Notes under the pieces: generated by a model
Seen by the model: the letters and a program-made list of their open reading frames with translations, nothing else
Database searches by the model: none
What the model was told of the DNA's origin: nothing
Shown here: piece by piece, positions 25,440-33,653 of the stretch
How the letters are laid out: each line of letters begins with the position of its first letter
Numbering within the stretch: the stretch's first letter is position 1
Translations under genes and position numbers: made by a program
Source: Geomonas subterranea
GTDB lineage: Bacteria > Desulfobacterota > Desulfuromonadia > Geobacterales > Geobacteraceae
DNA length: 64,000 nt
NCBI RefSeq assembly: GCF_019063845.1
Contig: NZ_CP077683.1
Span: 496,001 to 560,000, forward strand
Direction of reading: 5' to 3'

Positions 25440-26756
25440 CTACTGGAAGCTGTTCAGGATCACCGTGTAGATGTCCTCGGCCAAGGTGAGCCCGCCGTCG
25501 TAGCCCGCGTAGCTGCGGTTCAGCACCAGGCGGTCGCTCACCGGCAGCGATACCGAAAGGGGGTAGCCCTGCAGTTCCCGTGTGATCACCTTGTCCCAGG
25601 TGCTTCCGAGGATAAGCGGCCTCTCCCTGAACTTGAGCCCCTGGATCACCTCCCTGATGGCGCCGCCGTCGCTGGTGAAGATGACGGGGGAGGGGATGCC
25701 GGCCACCTCGTCCTGGAACTCCGCCTCGATGCGCTCCCGGTGCTGGTCGGGCACCTTGTCGGTGACGAACTGAGCCTCCGGGATCAGCCCCAGGTCGTTG
25801 ACCAGGAACCGGGACAGCCCCAGGGCGAAGCCGCTGTCGGCGATGGTGATGAAGTGCCCCGGCTTGAAGCGCGTTTCGAAGAAGAGGTCGGCGGCGCGTT
25901 CCATGTAGTAGTAGTAGCGGGATTCCTCCCGCGCGATGGCCGCCTCGACCAGCGCCTCGTCGATGCCGGCGTAGGCGGCGACACCCCTGAGGAAGCGCCC
26001 GGTCTCGGTGGCGCCGACCGGCAGGGCCGGGTACTGGTAGAAGGGGATGCCGAAGCGCCGCTCCAGGTGCTGCACCGTCTTCAGTCCCAGCCAGGGGTTC
26101 AAAAGCAGGTTGAACTGGGCGGAGGGGATGCTCCTCACCGACTTGATCCCCTGGCCGTGGCCGTAGATGAGGTTCGGTTTGAGGCCGATCAGCTTCAGCA
26201 GGTTGCCGATGGTCTCCAGGGTCGCGGCCCAGAACGGGTCCTGGTAGGGGAGCACCGACCAGACGTTGACCAGGCCGGGCTCCACGGCGTCAGCAGGTTC
26301 CAGGAACTGGTCGATGATCGATTCCCACAACAGCTCCTGGCCGAAATAGTTGTTCCCCTTGAAGCCGCCGGTCTCGACGTGCACGATGGGGGCTCCCTGC
26401 TCCCGGAAGCCGCGCACCACGTCGCCGGTGTCATCACCGACGATGTCGGCGGTGCAGCCGGTGAGCACGACGAAGAGGTCGCCGTCCATGACCTTGAGCG
26501 AGTTCTCGATGGTCTCGCGCAGCCGCTCTTCCCCGCCGAAGACGATTTCGTTCTCGGTCGAGTTGGAGCAGGGGACGCTGTGCCCCCCGGCGTAGCCGGA
26601 GCCCTGGAAGCCGTTGCCGCTGGAAAGTGCGCTCCAGAGCTTTTGACCGCAGCCGGGGCCGGCATGGATGATGGGGATGGCGCGCTCTATGGCGGCTACG
26701 GATTGCAGCGCCCCAAGGGCGCAAACGTTGCGTATCTGTTCGACTACATCGGGCAT
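25440..26756 (-). CDS. Nitrogenase component 1-like beta subunit (K3)
   Basis: A 438-residue NifK-like protein with P-cluster-type cysteines at residues 12 (VCALGAL), 36 (GPGCGQK) and 101 (TGCTADIVGDD). It also keeps STENEIVFGGEERL. It overlaps D3 by one base (TGATG), the tightest D-K coupling in the window, and D3-K3 directly follow the NifB-like gene. The order B-D-K resembles the mar genes of methylthio-alkane reductase (marBHDK) but without an H gene. That comparison is from recalled gene order, not alignment. Confidence 0.88.
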   Translation of the reverse strand: MPDVVEQIRNVCALGALQSVAAIERAIPIIHAGPGCGQKLWSALSSGNGFQGSGYAGGHSVPCSNSTENEIVFGGEERLRETIENSLKVMDGDLFVVLTGCTADIVGDDTGDVVRGFREQGAPIVHVETGGFKGNNYFGQELLWESIIDQFLEPADAVEPGLVNVWSVLPYQDPFWAATLETIGNLLKLIGLKPNLIYGHGQGIKSVRSIPSAQFNLLLNPWLGLKTVQHLERRFGIPFYQYPALPVGATETGRFLRGVAAYAGIDEALVEAAIAREESRYYYYMERAADLFFETRFKPGHFITIADSGFALGLSRFLVNDLGLIPEAQFVTDKVPDQHRERIEAEFQDEVAGIPSPVIFTSDGGAIREVIQGLKFRERPLILGSTWDKVITRELQGYPLSVSLPVSDRLVLNRSYAGYDGGLTLAEDIYTVILNSFQ

Positions 26757-28231
26757 CAGGCGGCCTCCTCCTGGGAAAGGAAATGGTAGGGGTTCTGCTC
26801 GAACCACCACTGCTGGTAGGGGAGCCGGACCCGCTGGGCAAGGTTGTTGACGAAGCGGCGGTTGGCCAGGGCGTCGGCGATGCGCCAGCCGAAGTTGACC
26901 AGGCCGCGGTAGCCGAAGGCGGTGTACTCGTCCATGACGGGGATGGTGACGATCCCCTGCTTGGCCGCCCACACGGAGCTGCCGGGATGGCGGGAGAAGT
27001 AGAGGTCGGGCTTTAGTTCCTTGAGCAGGTTTGCGATCTCGAAGTTCTGCTGTTCGCCGATGCCGAAGGGGATGTCCTGGTGCTCCGTCGCCAGCTCCGT
27101 TGTGATGGCAGGCTGGCTGCCGTGGTCGTAGTGCTGGTCGTAGTGCCAGCTCGCCGCGTAGAGAACCTTGATGCCCAGCTCCTCGAGGACCCGGATATAG
27201 GAGAGGCTGAAGCCCGGGCCCATGCCGATCACGGCGGTGGCGCCGGCCAGTTTCTGCCGTACCTGGGCCAGGTCGTCCTGCACCGCGCGCTTTTCCTCCA
27301 CGATGAGCGCCTCGATCTCCCGCTCTTTGCCGACCGCCTGTCCCAGTCCGCGCAGCCAGGCGTCCATGCCGGCGAAGCCGTGCGGCGGCGTGCTCTTCAC
27401 GTATGGGACGCCGTACTCTTCCTCGAGCGCCGTGCCGAGGTAGCTGCCGAGCGTGCCGCAGATGGTGAGCGAGGCGGCGGCCTCGGAAATGCGCTCCAGT
27501 TCGCCCACGGTGGCAAAGGGGACCACGAAGACCGGCTTCAGCCCGACCCGTGCGAAGAGATCGGTGATGTAGGCCCGTGCCGAGCCGCGGAAGTTGATGA
27601 TGTTGACCAGCTCCTTGCTCTTCTGCTCGGGCGGCTTGACGATGCGGGTCAGGATGGCATGGAAGGCCGCGTCGAACCCGGTGGCCCAGACCCTGCTCCG
27701 GAACCCCTCGCAGTGCACCGGCACCACCGGAGTCGGGATCTCGTCCTTCAACTCGTCGATGACCCCTTGCACGTCGTCGCCGATGATGCCTGAGGCGCAG
27801 GAGGTGGTGACGAAGATGGCCTTCGGTTTGAAGCGGCGCCATGCCTCACGTATGCCGTCCTTGAGCCTCTCCGCGCCGCCGAAGACGGTATCGGACTCAC
27901 CCATGTTGGTGCTGATCATGCTGACGTTGCTGTAGGGCCAGTTGCGGTGGAATTGCCCGTAGTGGTAGCCGATGTTCTGGTACAGCGAGTCCCCCAGGCA
28001 GCCGAGCGGGGCGTGGTTGACCACGGCGGCGTCGACGATGCCGGAGAGGAGCGTCTGCGCGCACCCGGAGCTGCAGGAGCTGGTCTGGGCGAAGCTCCGC
28101 TCGCGGTTGGAGAGGCAGCACCCCGGCGCCGTGCGAGCCGCCAGGTCGTGCACCGAACCGCTGTAGCCGGTGATGGCGTCCAGGCGGAGCTCCCGGATGG
28201 GGGCCTGTGCGATCTTCGTGTTGATGGCCAT
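26756..28231 (-). CDS. Nitrogenase component 1-like alpha subunit (D3)
   Basis: A 491-residue NifD-like protein. P-cluster-type cysteines at 53, 78 (PLGCLGD) and 145 (TSCASGIIGDD); candidate cofactor cysteine at 258 in TICGTLGSY. This last motif differs from the CPTHDDY/CATHDDY shared by D1, D2 and D4, so D3 is the outlier and may hold a different substrate pocket. The C-terminal loop reads PVMDEYTAFGYRG, with no clear cofactor histidine. AAGGAGG precedes the ATG. The neighbouring NifB-like gene should supply its cofactor precursor. Confidence 0.88.
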   Translation of the reverse strand: MAINTKIAQAPIRELRLDAITGYSGSVHDLAARTAPGCCLSNRERSFAQTSSCSSGCAQTLLSGIVDAAVVNHAPLGCLGDSLYQNIGYHYGQFHRNWPYSNVSMISTNMGESDTVFGGAERLKDGIREAWRRFKPKAIFVTTSCASGIIGDDVQGVIDELKDEIPTPVVPVHCEGFRSRVWATGFDAAFHAILTRIVKPPEQKSKELVNIINFRGSARAYITDLFARVGLKPVFVVPFATVGELERISEAAASLTICGTLGSYLGTALEEEYGVPYVKSTPPHGFAGMDAWLRGLGQAVGKEREIEALIVEEKRAVQDDLAQVRQKLAGATAVIGMGPGFSLSYIRVLEELGIKVLYAASWHYDQHYDHGSQPAITTELATEHQDIPFGIGEQQNFEIANLLKELKPDLYFSRHPGSSVWAAKQGIVTIPVMDEYTAFGYRGLVNFGWRIADALANRRFVNNLAQRVRLPYQQWWFEQNPYHFLSQEEAA

Positions 28232-28243
28232 GGATAAACCTCC

Positions 28244-29083
28244 TTAGGATGCGCAGCCGCCGCCGATCAGGCCGACCGCGTCGGCGCGGCACTGCTGGCA
28301 GCCGCGGAACTGCGCGATGATGGATTCGTTGGCGGAGCGGACCTGTTCCAGGTGCTCCGGGGTTGGGCGCGGCACGTGGGCCAGGTCCGCCTGCGGGATG
28401 ATGGGCATCACGTTCATGACGAAGGCGCCGGCCTCGCTGACCCGTTGCGCGATGCGTTGGATCTGGTCCTCGTTGATGCCGGGGATGAGCACCGTGTTCA
28501 CCTTGACCACCATGCCGTGCTCCGCGGCGAGACGCACCCCTTCGAACTGGTTCCTGATCAGGATCTCGGCGCCCTCGACGCCGTTCAGGACGCTGCCGCG
28601 GTAGCGTACCTGCCGGTAGATCTTCGCAGCCACCTCAGGGTCTACCGCGTTGATGGTGACGGTAAGGCTGTGCAGGTTGATCCGGGAAAGTTCCTCGATG
28701 CGGTCGGGGAGCGCGAGCCCGTTGGTGCTCAGGCAGAACAGGAGGTCCGGGAACTCCTGCTGCACCAGCCGGAAGGTCTCGAAGGTCTCGTCGTTCGCCA
28801 GCGGGTCCCCCGGCCCGGCTATCCCGATCACCTTGATGATGGAGCCGAAGCTGGGGCTTGCCATCACGCCGCGCACCTGTTCCAGTGCCTCCGACGGGGT
28901 GAGGAGCCTGCTGGTCACGCCGGGGCGCGACTCGTTGGCGCAGTCGTGCCTGCGGTCGCAGTAGCCGCACTTGATGTTGCAGCGCGGAGCTACCGCGAGA
29001 TGGATGCGTCCGTTTTTGTGTCTGTTCCCGCCGAAGCAGGGGTGGCCGTGTACTACCCTGTCCTTCGTGCATGATGTCGCCAT
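28244..29083 (-). CDS. NifB-like radical SAM protein (short form)
   Basis: A 279-residue radical SAM enzyme. The SAM cluster motif is CNIKCGYC (Cys 35, 39, 42) and is followed by DCANESRPGVTS, diagnostic of NifB. HPCFGGNRH near residue 14 and CRADAVGLIGGG at the C-terminus also match NifB. NifB joins two 4Fe-4S clusters with a SAM-derived carbide to make NifB-co, the precursor of nitrogenase cofactors. This copy lacks the fused NifX domain of long NifB; a free NifX-like gene is divergent at 29638. It heads the minus-strand operon behind two tandem attenuators, so its product is probably needed before the D/K subunits. Confidence 0.9.
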   Translation of the reverse strand: MATSCTKDRVVHGHPCFGGNRHKNGRIHLAVAPRCNIKCGYCDRRHDCANESRPGVTSRLLTPSEALEQVRGVMASPSFGSIIKVIGIAGPGDPLANDETFETFRLVQQEFPDLLFCLSTNGLALPDRIEELSRINLHSLTVTINAVDPEVAAKIYRQVRYRGSVLNGVEGAEILIRNQFEGVRLAAEHGMVVKVNTVLIPGINEDQIQRIAQRVSEAGAFVMNVMPIIPQADLAHVPRPTPEHLEQVRSANESIIAQFRGCQQCRADAVGLIGGGCAS

Positions 29084-29103
29084 GATCGTTGTCTCCTGGA
29101 AAC

Positions 29104-29150
29104 AAAAAAGGCCGAGGTGAACTACCCTCGGCCTCCGGTTGTCCGGTCGG
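29104..29150 (-). promoter_or_regulatory. Leader attenuator element, copy B (second of tandem pair)
   Basis: Minus-strand reading: hairpin CCGG-ACAA-CCGG (29135-29146), then a perfect 9-bp terminator stem AGGCCGAGG/CCTCGGCCT (29109-29134) and a U-run. The CCGG/CCGG stem replaces CCAG/CTGG of the other copies on both sides, a compensatory change. It ends 20 bases before the NifB-like ATG. Confidence 0.8.
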
Positions 29151-29171
29151 CCCCAGCAAGGTGCAGAAACG

Positions 29172-29216
29172 AAAAAAGGCCAGGGAAATTTCCCTGGCCT
29201 CCAGTTGTCTGGTGAG
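29172..29216 (-). promoter_or_regulatory. Leader attenuator element, copy C (first of tandem pair)
   Basis: Minus-strand reading: hairpin CCAG-ACAA-CTGG (29201-29212), then a 12-bp self-complementary terminator (AGGCCAGGGAAA/TTTCCCTGGCCT) at 29177-29200 and a U-run. It is met before copy B by RNA polymerase coming from the promoter at 29252-29280. Confidence 0.8.
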
Positions 29217-29251
29217 CCTTAGCTGAGTTTGCTGCTTTGAATTGTGCTGCG

Positions 29252-29280
29252 AGCCTATACCATCGATTCCGGGTTGTCAA
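29252..29280 (-). promoter_or_regulatory. Sigma70-like promoter of the NifB-like operon
   Basis: TTGACA (29280-29275, minus strand), 17-bp spacer, TAGGCT (29257-29252); TATAGG with a 15-bp spacer is the alternative -10. A palindromic operator lies 18 bp upstream of the -35, and the tandem attenuators lie just downstream. Confidence 0.65.
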
Positions 29281-29298
29281 TAGAAAATTATTCTTACT

Positions 29299-29313
29299 CT
29301 ATCGAATTTATAG
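29299..29313. promoter_or_regulatory. Palindromic activator-type operator, copy 1
   Basis: CTATCGAATTTATAG, flanked by T and A that extend the palindrome. It matches the copies at 40583 and 55659 and contains a T-N11-A box as in LysR-type sites. The centre is about 60 bp upstream of the predicted minus-strand start point. Confidence 0.6.
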
Positions 29314-29402
29314 AAAGAGCGGCTGCTACAGAAGTTGCTGAAATGGTACAACTTTTTACGATGGGTTGCGGGTCGTCGCGGGTGTTAGTCCCATTTTTAC
29401 CG

Positions 29403-29431
29403 TTGACAGTGAAAAAAACGTGTGCTACTTC
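29403..29431 (+). promoter_or_regulatory. Sigma70-like promoter of the NifX-like/UROD operon
   Basis: TTGACA (29403-29408), 17-bp spacer, TACTTC (29426-29431) with a TG-like extension just before it. Attenuator copy D begins about 80 bases downstream. No copy of the palindromic operator was found at the usual distance. The rest of the 29084-29637 intergenic region holds only these promoters, the operator and the attenuators. Confidence 0.55.
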
Positions 29432-29512
29432 GGCATCATGAATCATGGGTAGCAGGGAGCGAGGGAAGGGTAAGGCGATCCATCTTTCTAGCGACCAAGG
29501 ACCCGACATAGC

Positions 29513-29570
29513 TGACCAGAAAACTGGAGGCCGAGAGAGAACCGCAGCCGTTCTCACTCGGCCTTTTTTT
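29513..29570 (+). promoter_or_regulatory. Leader attenuator element, copy D
   Basis: CCAG-AAAA-CTGG hairpin (29516-29527) abutting AGGCCGAG...CTCGGCCT (29528-29564) with an inner GAGAAC/GTTCTC stem, then seven T. It lies between the promoter at 29403 and the NifX-like gene. Confidence 0.82.
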
Positions 29571-29637
29571 ATTTACGCGCAGGGCTCAGGTCGCGGTTTC
29601 GCGCAGTGTGGCTGTCAAAAAAAGGAGATCAGATACG

Positions 29638-30042
29638 GTGAAAGTAGCGGTAGCGACAAGCGATGGTGTCACCATCAACGAGCATTTCGGGCAGGCGCGC
29701 GAGTTTCGCCTGTACCGGGTGGAGGATGACGGCAGCTACGAGCTGCTGCAGGTACGGGCGATCCCCAACGCACCGCTTGATCCCGCGCGCACACACACGG
29801 CGGAAACCACGGTGGAGCAGCTCGCAGACGTTGACGTGGTGCTGGTGAGCCAGATCGGTCCCCATGCGGTGGCGAGCCTCGGCGCGCGCGGCATCAGGTC
29901 GTTCACCGTGAAGGGGAGCATCGATAGCGCGCTGACGGCGTACGGCAAGCGCCACAAGCTGCTCGATCTTGACATTCCCGGCGTATCCGGCTGCCGGCCA
30001 ACAGGTAGCTCCTGCGGCTGCTCGCAAAGGGGGTGCAGGTGA
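29638..30042 (+). CDS. NifX-like cofactor-carrier protein with Cys-rich tail
   Basis: A 134-residue protein of the dinitrogenase iron-molybdenum cofactor (NifX/NafY/NifB C-terminal) family: VKVAVATSDGVTINEHFGQAREFRLY at the N-terminus, with the conserved HFG, then an alternating alpha/beta fold. Such proteins bind and pass on NifB-co or related Fe-S cofactors. The last 20 residues carry four cysteines (GCRPTGSSCGCSQRGC), unusual for the family and probably a metal or cluster site. I use the GTG at 29638, which has AAGGAG at the right distance. The stop overlaps the next start (TGATG). Confidence 0.85.
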   Translation: MKVAVATSDGVTINEHFGQAREFRLYRVEDDGSYELLQVRAIPNAPLDPARTHTAETTVEQLADVDVVLVSQIGPHAVASLGARGIRSFTVKGSIDSALTAYGKRHKLLDLDIPGVSGCRPTGSSCGCSQRGCR

Positions 30043-31130
30043 TGGGCGCGCAACCGTTCCAGGAAACCATGTCCTCCAAGGAGCGCACCGTGGCCGCGCT
30101 CACCGGAAAGCCGTACGACCGCATCCCGGTGAACCTCCTCATCAGCGACCACGCGGCACGCGTCATCGGCGTCAGCGTAGGCGACTACAACAACTCGGCA
30201 CATCTTTTGGCCCGCGGGCAGGTAGCCGCCTGGCGCAGGTACGGCACCGACAACGTCAACACCGGGCCGGGACTCACCGGCATCGCTGAGGCAATCGGGA
30301 GCAAGGTAGCCTTCCCCGACAGCACTCCCTACATCGCCGAGAACGTGGTGACGCAGGAGTCGGTGCTGGACGCCCTGAAGATCCCGGATCCGGAAAAGGA
30401 CGGGCGCCTGCCGCTTTTCCTTGATGCGGCGACCCTGGTGCTGAAGGAGATCGGCGACCAAGTCCCCCTCGGTATGACCTGCGCGGGCCCCTTCACCACG
30501 GCGGCGGGCATCCGGGGTACCGAGAAGTTTCTCCGCGACCTGCGCAGGAACCCAGCCTTCGCCCATCGCCTCCTTCGGCTCTCGACCGAAAGTATCATCC
30601 GCTTCGCTAAGGCGGCGCTCGAGCGCGGCGCCCGCATTGGCCTCGCCGACCCGACCGCCTCCGGGACCATGATCTCGCCTGCGCTGTTCACGGAATTCGC
30701 GCTTCCCTACCTGAAGGAGGTCTGCGCCGCCATCAAGGCGGAGAGCGGCGCGGCTCCATCTCTGCACATCTGCGGCAACACCACCCGGATCTGGCCCGAG
30801 ATGGCGGACACCGGCGCCTCGGTGCTGAGCCTTGACGACGTGGTCGATCTGGCGGACGCCAAGGCGGCGGTGGGGGACAGGGTCGCCCTTTTGGGCAACG
30901 TGCGCCCCACCGCGACCATGTACCTCGGCACTCCCGACGACGTCCTCGCCAACGCGAAGGAGTGCCTGGCGAAAGGGTGGGACAACCCGAAAGGCTACAT
31001 TCTCGGGCTTGGCTGCGGGCTCCCCATCGACACCCCGCCGGCCAACATCGACGCCCTGGTCGCCGCCGCCCGGACCTACGGGCGCTGGCCTCTGGACCCG
31101 GCGCTCCTGGCCCAGGGGGAAGCAGCCTAA
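30042..31130 (+). CDS. MtaA/UROD-type corrinoid methyltransferase
   Basis: A 362-residue protein of the uroporphyrinogen decarboxylase superfamily, the methyl-transfer (MtaA/MtbA/CmuA) branch. The zinc motif HxC...C is present: His242 and Cys244 in LHICGNT, Cys325 in GLGCGLP. In this branch zinc activates a thiol (coenzyme M or a substrate thiol) that gives or takes a methyl group from a corrinoid protein. The haem-pathway HemE does not carry this motif. It is translationally coupled to the NifX-like gene and followed by a close paralogue at 31140. Confidence 0.85.
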   Translation: MGAQPFQETMSSKERTVAALTGKPYDRIPVNLLISDHAARVIGVSVGDYNNSAHLLARGQVAAWRRYGTDNVNTGPGLTGIAEAIGSKVAFPDSTPYIAENVVTQESVLDALKIPDPEKDGRLPLFLDAATLVLKEIGDQVPLGMTCAGPFTTAAGIRGTEKFLRDLRRNPAFAHRLLRLSTESIIRFAKAALERGARIGLADPTASGTMISPALFTEFALPYLKEVCAAIKAESGAAPSLHICGNTTRIWPEMADTGASVLSLDDVVDLADAKAAVGDRVALLGNVRPTATMYLGTPDDVLANAKECLAKGWDNPKGYILGLGCGLPIDTPPANIDALVAAARTYGRWPLDPALLAQGEAA

Positions 31131-31139
31131 GGAGGGGGT

Positions 31140-32198
31140 ATGGCAACTGAAATGACGTCCCTGGAGCGCGTGGATGCTCTGCTTGCCGGAAAGCAGGTGG
31201 ACAGGATACCTTGTCATCCCTTCATCGGGGATCATGCCGCGACGGTTCTCGGCGTGCCGGTCTCTGACTACCATCGCTCCGCACGCCTTATGGCCAAGGC
31301 GCAGGTGGCCGCCTGGCGCCTTTACGGTCATGATTGGGTCGGCGTCGGGCCGGTTCTTGGGATTGCTGAGGCGGTCGGTACGGTGTTCCATTACCCGGAG
31401 CAGGCGGCGCCCTACATCGTGTCCCATGCCATTGCTGATCCTGTTGACCTCGATTCTGCTGTCCTTCCCGACGTAGCGGATCCGCGCATAGCGCTCTACC
31501 TGGAGGCGGTCCAGGCGATACACGCCGAAATCGGGGATCGTGTGCCGGTGAGCCTCAACGTTCGTTCCCCCTTCAGTACAGCGGCCAACTTGCGCGGCGC
31601 CGAGGAGTTGATGCGGGACCTTATGTACCGCCCCGCGTTCGCGCACCGGCTGCTCCGCTTCGCGCTCGACGCGACGCTCCCCGTCCTCGAGGCGGCCCCC
31701 GCCGGAATACGGTTCGGCACTTCCGACCCGGTGGCATCCGGCAGCCTTATCAGCCCCCGGCACTACCGGGAATTCGCCAAGCCTTACGAACAGGAACTGC
31801 TGGCTGCGATGAGACGGATCTCTGGATCGCCGGGGCTTTTGCATATCTGCGGCAACACCAAGAAGGTATGGGCGGATATGGCCGACACCGGAGCGGGTTT
31901 TCTTTCTTTGGACGACGTGGTGGACATGGCCGCGGCCAAGGAGGCGATAGGAGACCGTGCCGTGCTGGTCGGCAACGTGCGGCCGACGGAAAGCATGTTC
32001 CTGGGGACCCCGGAATTGGTCCGCGAGAATGTGCGGGAATGCGTGGCGGCGGCCGGTGATGCTCCCGGCGGCTTCATGCTGGCGGTCGGCTGTGGGCTCC
32101 CCATACCGACGCCGCCGGCGAACGTTCATGCCCTGGTGCAGGCGGCCAAGGAGTTCGGCAGCTTCGCACCGGACCGGGAGGTACGCGGTGCGCTCTGA
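31140..32198 (+). CDS. MtaA/UROD-type corrinoid methyltransferase (paralogue)
   Basis: A 352-residue relative of the preceding gene. The same zinc motif is seen: LLHICGNT near residue 239 and VGCGLPI near 322. Both also share the stretch ADTGAxxLSLDDVVD. Two adjacent similar copies suggest either a heterodimer or two methyl donors. AAGGAGGGGGT precedes the ATG. The cognate corrinoid protein is not adjacent; the only one in the window is at 50977. The stop overlaps the DUF1638 gene by 11 bases. Confidence 0.85.
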   Translation: MATEMTSLERVDALLAGKQVDRIPCHPFIGDHAATVLGVPVSDYHRSARLMAKAQVAAWRLYGHDWVGVGPVLGIAEAVGTVFHYPEQAAPYIVSHAIADPVDLDSAVLPDVADPRIALYLEAVQAIHAEIGDRVPVSLNVRSPFSTAANLRGAEELMRDLMYRPAFAHRLLRFALDATLPVLEAAPAGIRFGTSDPVASGSLISPRHYREFAKPYEQELLAAMRRISGSPGLLHICGNTKKVWADMADTGAGFLSLDDVVDMAAAKEAIGDRAVLVGNVRPTESMFLGTPELVRENVRECVAAAGDAPGGFMLAVGCGLPIPTPPANVHALVQAAKEFGSFAPDREVRGAL

Positions 32199-32889
32199 AA
32201 CAGGCAGCACTCGCATCATCGCCTGCGAGGTCATGAAGGAGGAACTGCTGGCGGTTCCGCTGCTCAGGGAGGTCGAGTTCGAGTTCGTCTCCATGGGGCT
32301 GCACCGCTGGCCGGACAAGCTGCACGAGGAGCTGCGCCGGCTCCTGGCCGGGACTGACGGCCTCCGGCGGGTGGTGCTCGCTTTCGGTCTGTGCGGCGGC
32401 GCCGTCTCCGGCCTTGCCGCGCCTTCGGCCGAGCTCCACATCCCCCTGGCACACGACTGCATCCCCCTTTTGCTCGGCTCCGGCTACTCCCATCAGTCGC
32501 TGCTGCAGGAGGAAAAGGGGACCTTTTTCCTCTCCGGCGGCTGGCTGGAAGGGGAGCGTACCGTCTTCAGCGAATACCGACGGGTGCGGGACAAGTACGG
32601 CGAAGTCAAGGCCCGGCGCGTCATGGCCACCATGTTCGACGCCTACCGCCGGCTGGTCTTCATCAGGACCGGGCATCCCCGCGAGGAGCAACACGCGGCG
32701 ACCGGTCGGGAGCTCGCCTCCCTGCTGGGGCTCCAGTACCGTGAGGTGGGGGGACGGGCGGCCTGGCTGCATCGCATCGTCAACGGCCCCTGGGATGACG
32801 AGGCCTTCGTCACCGTCGCCCCGGGGGAGCCGCTTACCGAGGCCGCTTTCGGGATAGCAGCGGGCGTTGCCACGCTGCAAGGGGTTTGA
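32188..32889 (+). CDS. DUF1638 family protein
   Basis: A 233-residue cytoplasmic protein. The start RIIACEVMKEELLAVP and the LCGGAVSGL and AHDCIPLLLGSG motifs match my memory of DUF1638, a family of unknown function often next to corrinoid methyltransferases in anaerobes and methanogens. Conserved cysteines (ACEV, GLCGG, HDC) could bind a metal or cofactor. A GTG at 32188 with GGGAGG upstream is the likely start; it overlaps the UROD gene. Confidence 0.75.
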   Translation: MRSETGSTRIIACEVMKEELLAVPLLREVEFEFVSMGLHRWPDKLHEELRRLLAGTDGLRRVVLAFGLCGGAVSGLAAPSAELHIPLAHDCIPLLLGSGYSHQSLLQEEKGTFFLSGGWLEGERTVFSEYRRVRDKYGEVKARRVMATMFDAYRRLVFIRTGHPREEQHAATGRELASLLGLQYREVGGRAAWLHRIVNGPWDDEAFVTVAPGEPLTEAAFGIAAGVATLQGV

Positions 32890-32895
32890 ACGGTT

Positions 32896-33393
32896 TTGAG
32901 GCAGACGAATTTCCCGACATTCAGGCAGCACCAGCGCCGCCGTGCGACGGCGATGCTGCTTACCGTCATCTACCTGGTGATGGCCCTGGGGCCGTTGGCG
33001 CCCCTCGCCCTGCGCTCACCCCACGTGGCGCACGCCCTGACCGGGGAGTGCGCCGGTGACTGCGACATCTGCGGCTGCGCGGCGGAAAAGCGCGCCAACC
33101 ATACCTGCTGCTGTGCGCAGAAGAACAGGGCGGAAGCGAAGCAGACCATAGCGCGCGAATGCTGCAAACCCGAGCCGGACCACGGCGCCCCGGTACTGAA
33201 GTGCGGCTGCCCCTGCGGCTCGGACAAGCAGGCCACGCTGCTCAATTTCGACAAGAACGAACTCCTCCCCTTCATGTTTCACGCGGCGAATTTCACGCCG
33301 GTCATTCACGCCATCCCTCCCGCGCGGCCGAGACCGCTGGTCTCACGCTGCGGCGAGCCTGTTGAACCACCGCCACGCTTACTCCCTGCCTGA
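32896..33393 (+). CDS. Cys-rich exported or membrane-anchored protein
   Basis: A 165-residue protein starting at TTG 32896, or at the ATG at 32953. One hydrophobic segment (MLLTVIYLVMALGPLAPLAL) is followed by a cysteine-dense region: CAGDCDICGC, TCCCAQ, RECCKPE, KCGCPCG, about 14 cysteines in 75 residues. It looks like a metal-binding or metal-sequestering protein facing the periplasm. I do not know the family. It stands right after the DUF1638 gene and before an envelope gene set with TlpA- and NosL-like members. Confidence 0.6.
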   Translation: MRQTNFPTFRQHQRRRATAMLLTVIYLVMALGPLAPLALRSPHVAHALTGECAGDCDICGCAAEKRANHTCCCAQKNRAEAKQTIARECCKPEPDHGAPVLKCGCPCGSDKQATLLNFDKNELLPFMFHAANFTPVIHAIPPARPRPLVSRCGEPVEPPPRLLPA

Positions 33394-33488
33394 TGACAAC
33401 CTGGTTCGGATCGCCCTGCACCCCGCTGTCCGGGGGACCGGAAGGCCGGCGCGCGCCTGACGCCGCGCCCGGCAGCTGATCCGTAAGC

Positions 33489-33527
33489 GCGGAAACCCGG
33501 CGTCGCCATGCGGCCGGGCGTTTCCGC
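33489..33527. other. Intergenic hairpin
   Basis: GCGGAAAC / GTTTCCGC arms with an inner GC-rich stem in the 260-base gap before the lipoprotein gene. No U-run follows. The rest of the gap (33394-33653) shows no gene or clear promoter. Confidence 0.5.
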
Positions 33528-33653
33528 CCGATATCCACACGTCCCGTGGGCCGCACGGCACAGCTGCGCCTTACCGTCAGCGCCGCGCGCCTTCGCTCGA
33601 CCTACCGGTCGGACTCCATCGGGAGTTCGTCCAGGCACAAGGAGTCGTCTGTC

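Noticed and set aside
29244..29441. 65-codon frame in the divergent intergenic region
   Set aside because: It covers the predicted promoters and operator, has no ribosome site and resembles nothing known.
30042..32198. UROD-type genes as haem-pathway HemE
   Set aside because: The zinc motif HxC...C and the operon with NifX-like and DUF1638 genes fit the MtaA methyl-transfer branch, not uroporphyrinogen decarboxylation.
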